A stretch of 38,226 nucleotides of DNA, taken from IMG/VR virus record IMGVR_UViG_3300049489_000384, positions 1 through 38,226 of that record, one strand, 5' to 3'. The position numbers and the translations under genes were made by a program. The DNA comes from a virus. Below are positions 25,168 to 31,193 of this stretch, piece after piece; within the stretch, counting starts at the first letter, position 1; every line of letters begins with the position of its first letter. The notes under the pieces were generated by a model. That model was not told the DNA's origin and searched no databases. It saw nothing but the letters and a program-made list of their open reading frames with translations.

Positions 25168-26014
25168 TTGGTAGCTCCGGGGTTTGGTTTAGGTACATTT
25201 CCTTGAAAGTCTCAAACGCAACTTCGGGGGTAGTGAATAAAAGATTAACATGACGTTTTGAAATAATGTCTTTAGGGTCGGCGTAGGAACCGCGCATCTT
25301 CTCAATCCAAGGTTGAGGGGGAATGAAGTGAAGGGTAGGCACACTTAGTACCCCACCTAAGACTCCAACCCCAGAAGGGTAGGCGACAAGGAAATCTAGC
25401 TGTTTAATTAAATTAACCAGTTGTCCACAGAAGGTTTTTCCTACAAAAGACTTGATAATAAGTCCTTCCTCTTTCGCCAAGTCATCACCAAGACCTTTAT
25501 CAAATCCAGCCCCAATAACTACAAAAGAACACCCCCCAAGAAAGTCTCTGACCAAGGTCATAAACTCAACCCACTCCTTAACCTCCCAAAAATGCCATCC
25601 GTAGGTCTGATACTTTGAGGGGTAGATGCCGATTAACTTTCCTTGGAGTCCAAGATCAATAGGCTCGTCTTTAATGTCGTAGTGAAATGAGGTTGGAAGG
25701 GTTGGGAGATAAGTCTCAATGCGGTTTCCTTGTTCTAGGTGGGGGTTGGCAGAGAGGAAGTACTCTCCTGGGTCAAGAGAGGGGAGATCGGTGTTTGAAG
25801 GTAGAATCCGCTTGGCCTTCACAAAATCCCCCACATAGGAATAATTAGAGTAGGCTGAGTTAATAACCCTAGGGAGTAGGCGGGTGAAGGGTAGTGACCT
25901 CTGAGGTTCGTCTTTTACGATCTTTAACTGAAAAGGGTAGGGGAAATTAACGAGTTTAGAGTAAATCCAAGATATGTCCCCAATACCTGATGGGACGTTA
26001 AATATATAGCTCAT
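25157..26014 (-). CDS. GT9-like glycosyltransferase
   Basis: 285 residues. The start SYIFNVPSGIGDISWIYSKLVN parallels the GDxxWxxP/L start of heptosyltransferases. The second half contains CSFVVIGAGFDKGLGDDLAKEEG, then FVGKTFCGQLVNLIKQLDFLVAYPSGVGVLGGVLSVPTLHF in pieces, i.e. the L-x-GKT-x-x-xQ-L and SG-x-x-x-LG-x-x-L-x-VPT signatures of GT9. It heads the five-gene glyco/methyl cassette and starts five bases after a small Cys-rich gene. Confidence 0.7.
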   Translation of the reverse strand: MSYIFNVPSGIGDISWIYSKLVNFPYPFQLKIVKDEPQRSLPFTRLLPRVINSAYSNYSYVGDFVKAKRILPSNTDLPSLDPGEYFLSANPHLEQGNRIETYLPTLPTSFHYDIKDEPIDLGLQGKLIGIYPSKYQTYGWHFWEVKEWVEFMTLVRDFLGGCSFVVIGAGFDKGLGDDLAKEEGLIIKSFVGKTFCGQLVNLIKQLDFLVAYPSGVGVLGGVLSVPTLHFIPPQPWIEKMRGSYADPKDIISKRHVNLLFTTPEVAFETFKEMYLNQTPELPNAA

Positions 26015-26019
26015 AGGCT

Positions 26020-26169
26020 CTACTGGTGGTCCCTATAATCAGCTTCGATAAAACAAGGAATACAAAGAAGGATGTATTCCCGGCAGTGTTTAGTACAATA
26101 CTCCCACTTTAAAGAGTCCTTAGGTTTAGTGGGTTTGGAGGATGTGTTGTCTACATTCTTCTCGATCAT
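26020..26169 (-). CDS. 49-aa Cys-rich protein
   Basis: A frame of 49 residues with a Lys/Thr/Ser-rich first half and YCTKHCREYILLCIPCF near the end, a C-x3-C-x6-C-x2-C set that could bind zinc. GGAG lies four to five bases before the ATG. It overlaps the upstream small gene by 44 bp in another frame and ends five bases before the glycosyltransferase start. No family recognised. Confidence 0.5.
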   Translation of the reverse strand: MIEKNVDNTSSKPTKPKDSLKWEYCTKHCREYILLCIPCFIEADYRDHQ

Positions 26170-26254
26170 ATTGCTCCATCATTCTAAATAACCCCGAATT
26201 AGCGTTAAAGCCCCTCAAAACCCACATTTCCCCACAGTGGTTACAGATAGTCAT
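26126..26254 (-). CDS. 42-aa zinc-finger-like protein
   Basis: MTICNHCGEMWVLRGFNAN and a terminal EECRQHILQTH give a C-x2-C ... C-x2-H-x4-H arrangement. The start at 26254 is preferred because GAGG lies five bases upstream and the gene then begins 17 bases after the previous stop. An alternative ATG at 26281 would overlap that stop and lacks a good site. Role unknown. Confidence 0.5.
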   Translation of the reverse strand: MTICNHCGEMWVLRGFNANSGLFRMMEQYDREECRQHILQTH

Positions 26255-26270
26255 AAGTTCCTCGTAGCCG

Positions 26271-26456
26271 TCATTCCTCATTACTTGAGAACCCAATACC
26301 CTTTCTTTCTGAGATAAGCTCAATAATCTCCTCAAGGTCGTCATAAAGTCTAGCGAAGTCAACGTAGGTGATCTGAACAGCCGGAGAACCCCCATAAATC
26401 CTCCTAGCTTCAGAGAACCGGGTCAGAATGTTGTCTATTTTCTTGTTATTAGTCAT
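26271..26456 (-). CDS. 61-aa hypothetical protein
   Basis: 61 residues, helical and charged (IDNILTRFSEARRIYGG, then FARLYDDLEEIIELISERKG). An AAGGGA-like site lies before the ATG. It belongs to a run of small genes between the HNH gene and the glyco cassette. No motif recognised. Confidence 0.6.
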   Translation of the reverse strand: MTNNKKIDNILTRFSEARRIYGGSPAVQITYVDFARLYDDLEEIIELISERKGIGFSSNEE

Positions 26457-26520
26457 AAAGTCCCTTTAGCGACCTCCTAATAGCCCGTTTTATGTGCCAG
26501 GACATGCGTAGGAAGCAATC

Positions 26521-26748
26521 CTAGCGTTTTAAACGGTATGGGCTATACGGGTATAAGGCACAACCCACGGAATCACACTCATCAGATTCACCCATCCCAT
26601 TGCAATCATAGCACTTAGCTCTAATTGCCTGACTTCTAATGAGTTTTTTACCATTTAAATGCTTCAAAAGGTCTGTTTTGCCGACTCTAGATGTGCCAGA
26701 TTTAGCGGATTCTAGTAACTCATTTAATGGCTCAGTTATGGCGCTCAT
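26521..26748 (-). CDS. Small zinc-binding phage protein (IRAKCYDC family)
   Basis: 75 residues; the second half reads AIRAKCYDCNGMGES, DSVGC and ALYPYSPYRLKR. The pattern AIRAKC-x2-C ... C-x-LYPY-x-PY is a recurrent small family in phage and prophage genomes, usually of unknown function and often near terminase or integrase genes. GGAGG precedes the ATG, which overlaps the HNH gene stop by one base. The four cysteines probably bind zinc. Confidence 0.75.
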   Translation of the reverse strand: MSAITEPLNELLESAKSGTSRVGKTDLLKHLNGKKLIRSQAIRAKCYDCNGMGESDECDSVGCALYPYSPYRLKR

Positions 26749-27527
26749 TAGAATAACCTCCTATTAATTGATTTAAGGATTGCTAGTACGCACTCTTTAG
26801 TTTGGGACTCAGACTTCTTACTGAAACCGATTGTCCCGTGGTAGGCGGTGTGACAGTTCGCACACAAAACCATCAAATTATCTATGGAGTCGCTTCTGGT
26901 TGCGTTATTAATGTGATGCGTTTGGAGAGATAGAATATTGGAATGGCCACAAGCCTCGCACGACCCAATCCTAGTCTTTATAGACCTTGCACGATCTGAT
27001 GGTTTAGCCTTATTCTTCTTCCTAGAACATACCCGGCTACAATAAACCTGAAAATTTCGCCGAGTATTGAAGTTATTACTACAAAATTGGCATATCTTTA
27101 AATATTCGGGTTTAGTGATCTTTTCCTTTGGTTCTTTTCGTGTACTTTCAACCAGAAACTTACACGGATGACATCTTAATTGTCTGCCGGAGGTTGGCTC
27201 GAAACTAGAGTTACATATAGAACAGACCTTTGAAATAAACAATCTTTCATCAGGTTTGAATTTGCCAGAAACCTTTATTACGCTTCGGCGGCTAATCTTT
27301 GATCTGAACTTGCACCTATACGAACAATATACCTTTGATATGTTAATAGACTCAAACTCTATATTACAAGATGGGCACGTTTTAATAGTAATTCTGGAGG
27401 GGGTGGGGTAGATATTAATAATAGGTTCGCTTGCAGACTCCCCCCAGGCTTCGGCTAGGCTAGGCTCACTAGCTATGCGCCCTAGCTTGCTGATCTCTGG
27501 CTTGTTCGCTGAGTTTTGAGCTATCAT
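26748..27527 (-). CDS. HNH endonuclease with repeated zinc-finger modules
   Basis: 259 residues. Three C-x2-C-x(n)-[YR]C-x2/3-C modules precede the nuclease: CPSCNIEF with YCSYRC, CSICNSSF with RCHPC, CQFCSNNF with YCSRVC. The C-terminal HNH domain is CEACGHSNILSLQTHHINN with LMVLCANCHTAYHG. It lies immediately downstream of the small terminase, a frequent position for packaging-associated or homing HNH proteins. The DNA is AT-richer than its neighbours, and the finger architecture resembles the frameshifted gene at 34601, which suggests a mobile homing gene. Confidence 0.82.
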   Translation of the reverse strand: MIAQNSANKPEISKLGRIASEPSLAEAWGESASEPIINIYPTPSRITIKTCPSCNIEFESINISKVYCSYRCKFRSKISRRSVIKVSGKFKPDERLFISKVCSICNSSFEPTSGRQLRCHPCKFLVESTRKEPKEKITKPEYLKICQFCSNNFNTRRNFQVYCSRVCSRKKNKAKPSDRARSIKTRIGSCEACGHSNILSLQTHHINNATRSDSIDNLMVLCANCHTAYHGTIGFSKKSESQTKECVLAILKSINRRLF

Positions 27528-27552
27528 AAAGGTTAATGTCCTATAATCATGG

Positions 27553-28020
27553 TTATGTGTTAGGAATTATATCTAGCTTTTGATGCTCTATCTCTTTTAC
27601 TTTTTTATACTTAGAGCGAATCTTGGAGATTGTCTCAATCAGTGTTAAAGGGTCCATTCCTTCAATGGCTAGAAAATTGTTAGTTGTTCTATTAACATTT
27701 GTTTCAAAGAAACCAGAGGCTTTGCCTAGAGCTTCCCAATATTGTTTCTTAACTTGGGGATTTTGCTCGGATTCAAATAGCTTATACGTTTTTGCAATAT
27801 AAGAGTCTTTATCCAATAACAAGCGCTCTCTCTCAGAGGATTCTAACTGAGCTATGTACTCCTTAATCTGTGGCTGCCTGAGCATCCTATAACCCGTAGT
27901 GGAGGCTGATACTGGGGAGTAACCAGCTTGTTTGGCTGCCTCTGTGGCATTGTTGAGCGTAGCGTATAGATCGGCGAATAGCTTTTGTTTCTTACTTAGG
28001 GGCATTGTGGGGGCTTTCAT
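27553..28020 (-). CDS. Terminase small subunit
   Basis: 155 residues. The start LSKKQKLFADLYATLNNATEAAKQAGYSP with YRMLRQPQIKEYI is the DNA-binding helix-turn-helix domain of the Terminase_2 family. The rest is helical and probably oligomerises. First gene of the late block; an alternative ATG five codons downstream is equally plausible, as neither has a clear Shine-Dalgarno. It recognises packaging DNA and regulates the large subunit. The HNH gene and glyco cassette separate it from its partner, an unusual distance of almost 5 kb. Confidence 0.88.
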   Translation of the reverse strand: MKAPTMPLSKKQKLFADLYATLNNATEAAKQAGYSPVSASTTGYRMLRQPQIKEYIAQLESSERERLLLDKDSYIAKTYKLFESEQNPQVKKQYWEALGKASGFFETNVNRTTNNFLAIEGMDPLTLIETISKIRSKYKKVKEIEHQKLDIIPNT

Positions 28021-28141
28021 GGTGCTTTTGGGGGGCTTGAGTGGATAGCTGGCTGCTGGATGATCTACTGCCTAATGGCTTAAAAGCGGTGTTTTTCTTG
28101 CCTTTATCCTTATATACTCTTGTGGGGGGATTTTTTATCAT
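27992..28141 (-). CDS. Possible 49-aa leader ORF overlapping the small terminase start
   Basis: A basic, Ser/Pro/Gln-rich frame starting MIKNPPTRVYKDKGKKN lies in the leader of the late transcript and runs 29 bp into the small terminase gene in another frame. It has no convincing ribosome site. It could couple translation into the terminase, whose own start lacks one, or be chance. Confidence 0.25.
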   Translation of the reverse strand: MIKNPPTRVYKDKGKKNTAFKPLGSRSSSSQLSTQAPQKHHESPHNAPK

Positions 28142-28192
28142 TTTCTATGATTTCTAAGATTAACTCAAAGTAACTAGATTTAACATGGCTAC

Positions 28193-28222
28193 ACAATAGC
28201 ATGAGTAAATATACCTTGTCAA
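28193..28222 (-). promoter_or_regulatory. Late-block promoter
   Basis: Reading the minus strand, TTGACA (28222-28217), an 18-bp spacer and TATTGT (28198-28193) form a near-consensus sigma70 promoter. Transcription would start near 28186 and reach the small terminase after a leader of about 166 bases. It is the only strong minus-strand promoter I see before the late genes. Confidence 0.65.
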
Positions 28223-28277
28223 GTGTCCCACATACTATATATTGTGTTTTTGGGATTTTTCGCTGAAAAAATCTTTT

Positions 28278-28308
28278 GCTAACATGAAAATAGTTATTGA
28301 CGCTAACA
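28278..28308 (+). promoter_or_regulatory. Direct repeats, candidate operators
   Basis: GCTAACA occurs at 28278-28284 and 28302-28308, 24 bp apart, the second overlapping the end of the -35 box. A third copy is at 28496-28502, just after the ribbon-helix-helix gene. Spaced short repeats around its own promoter fit operator sites for that regulator; this is inference. Confidence 0.35.
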
Positions 28309-28325
28309 AACTAAAATGGTATAAA
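28297..28325 (+). promoter_or_regulatory. Early promoter immediately upstream of the RHH gene
   Basis: TTGACG (28297-28302), a 17-bp spacer and TATAAA (28320-28325) give a strong sigma70-like promoter. The expected start point is about seven bases beyond the -10, which falls on the ATG at 28332, so the mRNA would have essentially no leader. Confidence 0.7.
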
Positions 28326-28331
28326 TTAAGC

Positions 28332-28478
28332 ATGGACACAAAGACCGGCAAGGCGATAATGATTCGAGTGAGTGACGAAATGCACAGAGAAATTAAGATT
28401 AAGAGCGCCGAAAGCGGGAAGTCTATTCAAGAGATTGTACTTGATCTCATTAAGGATTTTTTGAGGGGGTCAAAGTGA
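28332..28478 (+). CDS. Ribbon-helix-helix (Arc/CopG-type) regulator
   Basis: 48 residues from the ATG at 28332. KAIMIRVSDEMHREIKIKSAESGKSIQEIVLDLIKDFL, in pieces, shows the strand IMIRV, helix DEMHREIKIKSAE and helix SIQEIVLDLIKDFL of a minimal ribbon-helix-helix DNA-binding protein. The G-K-S turn and length match Arc-type repressors. No Shine-Dalgarno is present, and the promoter places the transcript start at the ATG, suggesting leaderless translation. First gene of the early block, it probably represses its own and/or the divergent late promoter. Confidence 0.8.
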   Translation: MDTKTGKAIMIRVSDEMHREIKIKSAESGKSIQEIVLDLIKDFLRGSK

Positions 28479-28540
28479 TTTTTTTTAATTGTAATGCTAA
28501 CAAGATAGAAAACAAGCAAGACAAAACAAGGGGGGAGAAA

Positions 28541-28693
28541 ATGATTACAAAACATGAACAGCTAGTGATTGACATAGTTAAGATGCGTAAAAAACTATAT
28601 GCAGATTCCCCATTTAATCTAGCAACAAAAGAAGATGATGCATATCGTGACGGAGTGGACGCAACACTTGTGCTAATTGAACAATCAAACTAA
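28541..28693 (+). CDS. 50-aa hypothetical protein
   Basis: Start at 28541 is set by GGGGGGAG four bases upstream; longer in-frame starts have none. The sequence ITKHEQLVIDIVKMRKKLY followed by an acidic helix with DAYRDGVDATLVLIEQ is soluble and helical. It lies between the regulator and the LPD29 gene. Not recognised. Confidence 0.6.
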   Translation: MITKHEQLVIDIVKMRKKLYADSPFNLATKEDDAYRDGVDATLVLIEQSN

Positions 28694-28717
28694 CACCACA
28701 ACAGGGGAGATAAGACA

Positions 28718-29572
28718 ATGAGCATCTATTCAATCGGGCAGGGAATGAAACGGATTGACGTACCTATGAATCACTCAAAGAATAATCTACCACTTGGCAC
28801 GGTTTGCCTGTTTAGTGGGTACGGCGATCATAAATACGTCATAGTCAAGAATGATGGTATCAATGAAGCGTGGGCGTCTTATGGGGCAAAATATACCCTT
28901 GTCAATGTGGATGATTATAGACAGCATAAAAGCGATGCTGTGTCGATTCGCCATATATCGGAGAAATTCGGCATTGGTATCTACATTCTTGACGAGCCTA
29001 TCAAATCGCCGGATGAAGTGCTTGAACTATGGGAAAAGAGCGTCCAAGCGATTGAATACGCCAAGCGAGCAAAGGCCGAGAAGGACGAGCATATAGCAAA
29101 TGTTAAGGAAAACCTACCCGCTAAATATCCCTATTTGATACCTGTTAAAGGTACGAACAAAGCCGATAGGGTTATCGGCGCTAAGAACATCCGCATCGAG
29201 TTAAAAAGGGCTTTTCCTGATGTTAAATTCAGCGTCAAGAGTGATTCATACAGTGGGGGAAATTCGATAGATATATTCTGGACGGATGGCCCGACAACGG
29301 AACAAGTCGAGAAAATAACAGGGAAGTATCAACAGGGAAGCTTTGACGGTATGACTGATTGTTACAATTACGAAGATAATTTATTTTCTGATGTGTTCGG
29401 GGGTTCGAAATACGTTATGGAGCAAAGAACTTGCTCTAAGGATGCTTATAACAGGACAGCTAAAGAGCTTGGCTATCCCGAAGCATTTATGGGAGAACAA
29501 GGCCAGATGCAAGGGGTTGATTATGATGTTAATGAGATGATAAAGCGGGAAACTTGGAAGAGGGCATTTTAG
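28718..29572 (+). CDS. LPD29-domain protein
   Basis: 284 residues. Residues about 150-220 match the LPD29 (large polyvalent protein-associated) domain: IGAKNIRIELKRAFPDVKFSV, SGGNSIDIFWTDGPTTEQVE and GKYQQGSFDGMTD. LPD29 normally occurs in very large polyvalent proteins of phages and conjugative elements and in small phage proteins; its activity is unknown, with counter-defence or DNA-handling roles proposed. The N-terminal 100 residues (GTVCLFSGYGDHKYVIVKND) are a separate SH3- or PUA-like beta domain. GGGGAG precedes the ATG. Its end overlaps the convergent HTH gene by four bases. Confidence 0.75.
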   Translation: MSIYSIGQGMKRIDVPMNHSKNNLPLGTVCLFSGYGDHKYVIVKNDGINEAWASYGAKYTLVNVDDYRQHKSDAVSIRHISEKFGIGIYILDEPIKSPDEVLELWEKSVQAIEYAKRAKAEKDEHIANVKENLPAKYPYLIPVKGTNKADRVIGAKNIRIELKRAFPDVKFSVKSDSYSGGNSIDIFWTDGPTTEQVEKITGKYQQGSFDGMTDCYNYEDNLFSDVFGGSKYVMEQRTCSKDAYNRTAKELGYPEAFMGEQGQMQGVDYDVNEMIKRETWKRAF

Positions 29573-30291
29573 GTGGTGATCTGTGACACAAAATCGGAGA
29601 GGGGGCGCTCTTGGTGATCTGGGTTATCTCTTTTTCGGAGTTCGTAGCTGCCGGAAGCATAGTTATAGGGCGCTCTGGCGTGGTACTTTTCCATGTTCAT
29701 TTGGGGGCTTGAAATGGATAGATCAGCATTACAGCAAGGGATAAAAAGACTTCCCCAAGATTTAGGGTTTCGGGGGTCTGCGCCGGATATCCTGATTAAT
29801 TTTAACATCATTATATCCGAGAGCTTTTCCTGGTGCTTAATGATCTTAAGACAGTACGCCCTAGAGTACCCAGTAGCCCTTGCAAGATCGCTTGCCGGAT
29901 ACTTCCATTCACGCATTTCACAGAGTAGCTTAAATTTTTCTATATTAAGTAAAAATCTAATTGATTTATCCTCAAGTATTATTTTCGGATTATACATGGT
30001 TATCTCGCTTTTTTCTATGGGGCTTTCTAAAATAGTTTCGTTATTTTTTAACTTACTTTCTGGAATACTTTTTAAAGAAAGGCTATGCTTATGGTTGACA
30101 AGTGGCGTTATATTGGATATATTAGTGCTTAAATTAACATGAGGGTTCGAGGCTTGGAGCGAGTAGCGGTTAGATCGGCGGTAACGGATGAAGTCGGAAT
30201 GTCTCAATGTCTTATAATGTATGGATTGCAAAGGCGTAGCGGTATTTGTTTCGCCACGGTTCCATGCATAATTGTAGACTTTCCCTCTCAT
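29569..30291 (-). CDS. Helix-turn-helix regulator on the opposite strand
   Basis: 240 residues. Residues about 131-170 form a helix-turn-helix (YPASDLARATGYSRAYCLKI, KHQEKLSDIMMLKLI) of the XRE-like type. A predicted disordered Ser/Asn/Arg-rich first 100 residues and a tail of about 60 follow no known effector domain. GGGGG precedes the ATG by five bases. It is the only minus-strand gene in the early block, divergent from the exported lysozyme-like gene with a palindrome between them. Likely a phage repressor or antirepressor-type control gene; AT-rich. Confidence 0.65.
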   Translation of the reverse strand: MRGKVYNYAWNRGETNTATPLQSIHYKTLRHSDFIRYRRSNRYSLQASNPHVNLSTNISNITPLVNHKHSLSLKSIPESKLKNNETILESPIEKSEITMYNPKIILEDKSIRFLLNIEKFKLLCEMREWKYPASDLARATGYSRAYCLKIIKHQEKLSDIMMLKLIRISGADPRNPKSWGSLFIPCCNADLSISSPQMNMEKYHARAPYNYASGSYELRKRDNPDHQERPLSDFVSQITT

Positions 30292-30316
30292 AATTACCCC
30301 CTGATTCCTTCCTACT

Positions 30317-30333
30317 CTTATCGACTGAATAAG
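30317..30333. promoter_or_regulatory. Palindrome in the divergent HTH/lysozyme-like promoter region
   Basis: CTTAT and ATAAG arms flank a seven-base centre. On the minus strand a TTGACT at 30338-30333 abuts it, as a -35 box of the HTH gene would. A symmetrical operator for the adjacent HTH protein is the simplest reading. Confidence 0.35.
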
Positions 30334-30378
30334 TCAAGTTAATTCGCTCTAGCTTCTAACTCTCAATAGGGGGTTGGA

Positions 30379-30768
30379 ATGGTAAAGAAAATAATAGTAG
30401 TTTTATTCCTCGTTAATTTTTTATTCCCTCAAGTCTCTCACGCAAAATCTAAATGGCAAGTTTACAATTACTCGAAAGCAGAATTACAATTATTTGACAA
30501 TCTCGCCGATGCAATCTACAAAGCCGAAAATTCAAAGCGTTACCCTTACGGAATTATTGTACCTGGTAAGAGACTCTCGAAAGAAAAAGCCAGGGTTTAT
30601 TGCATCAATACGATCAAGCATAAATATTTTGATTGGTCGCATGAAAAGAAAACTCCGTTCTTAAATTATCTAGCTTCAAAGTACGCCCCCATCGGAGCCG
30701 GTAACGACCCGACTAACTTAAATCGTAACTGGCTTAAAAACGTAAGTCATTTTATGGGGTCTAACTAA
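30379..30768 (+). CDS. Exported lysozyme/transglycosylase-like protein, candidate endolysin
   Basis: 129 residues. A Sec signal peptide (MVKKIIVVLFLVNFLFPQVSHA, cleaved near residue 22) precedes a domain with NLADAIYKAENSKRYPYGI, a Glu in the position of the catalytic Glu of lysozyme-like transglycosylases. CINTIKHKYFDW, FLNYLASKYAPIGAGNDPTNLN and NWLKNVSHFM follow. This pattern belongs to a small secreted protein family found in phages and proteobacteria. AGGGGG precedes the ATG. It probably cleaves peptidoglycan in the periplasm, for lysis or entry. It is far from the putative holin cluster at 2.5-3.2 kb. The catalytic role is inferred. Confidence 0.6.
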   Translation: MVKKIIVVLFLVNFLFPQVSHAKSKWQVYNYSKAELQLFDNLADAIYKAENSKRYPYGIIVPGKRLSKEKARVYCINTIKHKYFDWSHEKKTPFLNYLASKYAPIGAGNDPTNLNRNWLKNVSHFMGSN

Positions 30769-30851
30769 TGGCAATCTACCAAAAAAATTTTTGTCTTGGT
30801 ATAGGGGATTTGCTGAAAGTTTTATCAGGTAAAAAGTGGGAGGGTGAATAA
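30768..30851 (+). CDS. 27-aa ORF coupled to the lysozyme-like gene
   Basis: The start overlaps the previous stop by one base (TAATG). The peptide MAIYQKNFCLGIGDLLKVLSG plus a short tail ends just before the next gene and covers its ribosome site. Reinitiation could couple all three. Too short to be sure. Confidence 0.35.
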   Translation: MAIYQKNFCLGIGDLLKVLSGKKWEGE

Positions 30852-30852
30852 C

Positions 30853-31077
30853 ATGGGGCTATATTGCGTTAAGTACACGATGGTTGACCCTGATTTGCAG
30901 GAACAAGCCTTCGGTGATTGGTATGCGTTCGCTGATAGTTACTTGGAAGCGGAAGAAAAGGTTAGGGGTTATATCACTGGGGGGTTTCCTGATTATGAAG
31001 TCACAGTTAGAGCAAAAAACACAGTCGGGGAAGAAGTGTCGGAAATGCAGATCAGAAATGTCGGAGGGGATTTTTGA
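30853..31077 (+). CDS. Hypothetical protein (74 aa)
   Basis: Start at 30853 is chosen because GGGAGGG lies eight bases upstream. The product is a small alpha/beta protein (LYCVKYTMVDPDLQEQAF, DSYLEAEEKVRGYI, DYEVTVRAKNTVGEEV), acidic, without cysteines beyond one. Not recognised. Confidence 0.6.
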   Translation: MGLYCVKYTMVDPDLQEQAFGDWYAFADSYLEAEEKVRGYITGGFPDYEVTVRAKNTVGEEVSEMQIRNVGGDF

Positions 31078-31180
31078 TAATGAGCGAAGGGGTGATTGTT
31101 ATTACTGCCCGGCTTGTGATTCTTTCTATTTTCAGCTTTGCGGTAATTGTGGGGCTGAAAGATATGTTTGCTGTTGTTAA
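31058..31180 (+). CDS. 40-aa zinc-ribbon protein overlapping a membrane ORF
   Basis: The frame ends CYYCPACDSFYFQLCGNCGAE and RYVCCC. Its paired C-x2-C knuckles are eight residues apart, a convincing zinc ribbon. The ATG lacks a strong ribosome site and starts within the upstream gene. It overlaps the alternative frame 31080-31193 almost entirely; the Cys codons of this frame produce Val/Ala codons in the other, which can mimic a membrane helix. I prefer this frame on motif grounds. Confidence 0.5.
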   Translation: MSEGIFDNERRGDCYYCPACDSFYFQLCGNCGAERYVCCC

Positions 31181-31193
31181 AAGGGGGTACTAG
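31080..31193 (+). CDS. 37-aa membrane ORF in the alternative frame
   Basis: MSEGVIVITARLVILSIFSF and the rest form one hydrophobic helix and a basic tail. It has the better ribosome site (GGAGGGG, nine bases) and its stop touches the next start. The overlapping zinc-ribbon frame argues that the hydrophobicity may be a by-product. Both may be translated. Confidence 0.35.
   Translation: MSEGVIVITARLVILSIFSFAVIVGLKDMFAVVKRGY

Larger units (their letters stand above)
28021..28331. other. Divergent control region between late and early blocks
   Basis: This 311-bp gap separates the minus-strand small terminase from the plus-strand ribbon-helix-helix gene. It holds one sigma70-like promoter per strand, a 166-base late leader, an AT-rich stretch around 28228-28245 and two direct repeats near the early promoter. 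No gene longer than the tentative 49-aa frame fits. This is the natural candidate for the early/late switch. Confidence 0.65.

Noticed and set aside
29693-30142. 149-codon hydrophobic plus-strand frame opposite the HTH gene
   Set aside because: AT-rich antisense frames tend to look hydrophobic; the minus frame has a Shine-Dalgarno and an HTH.
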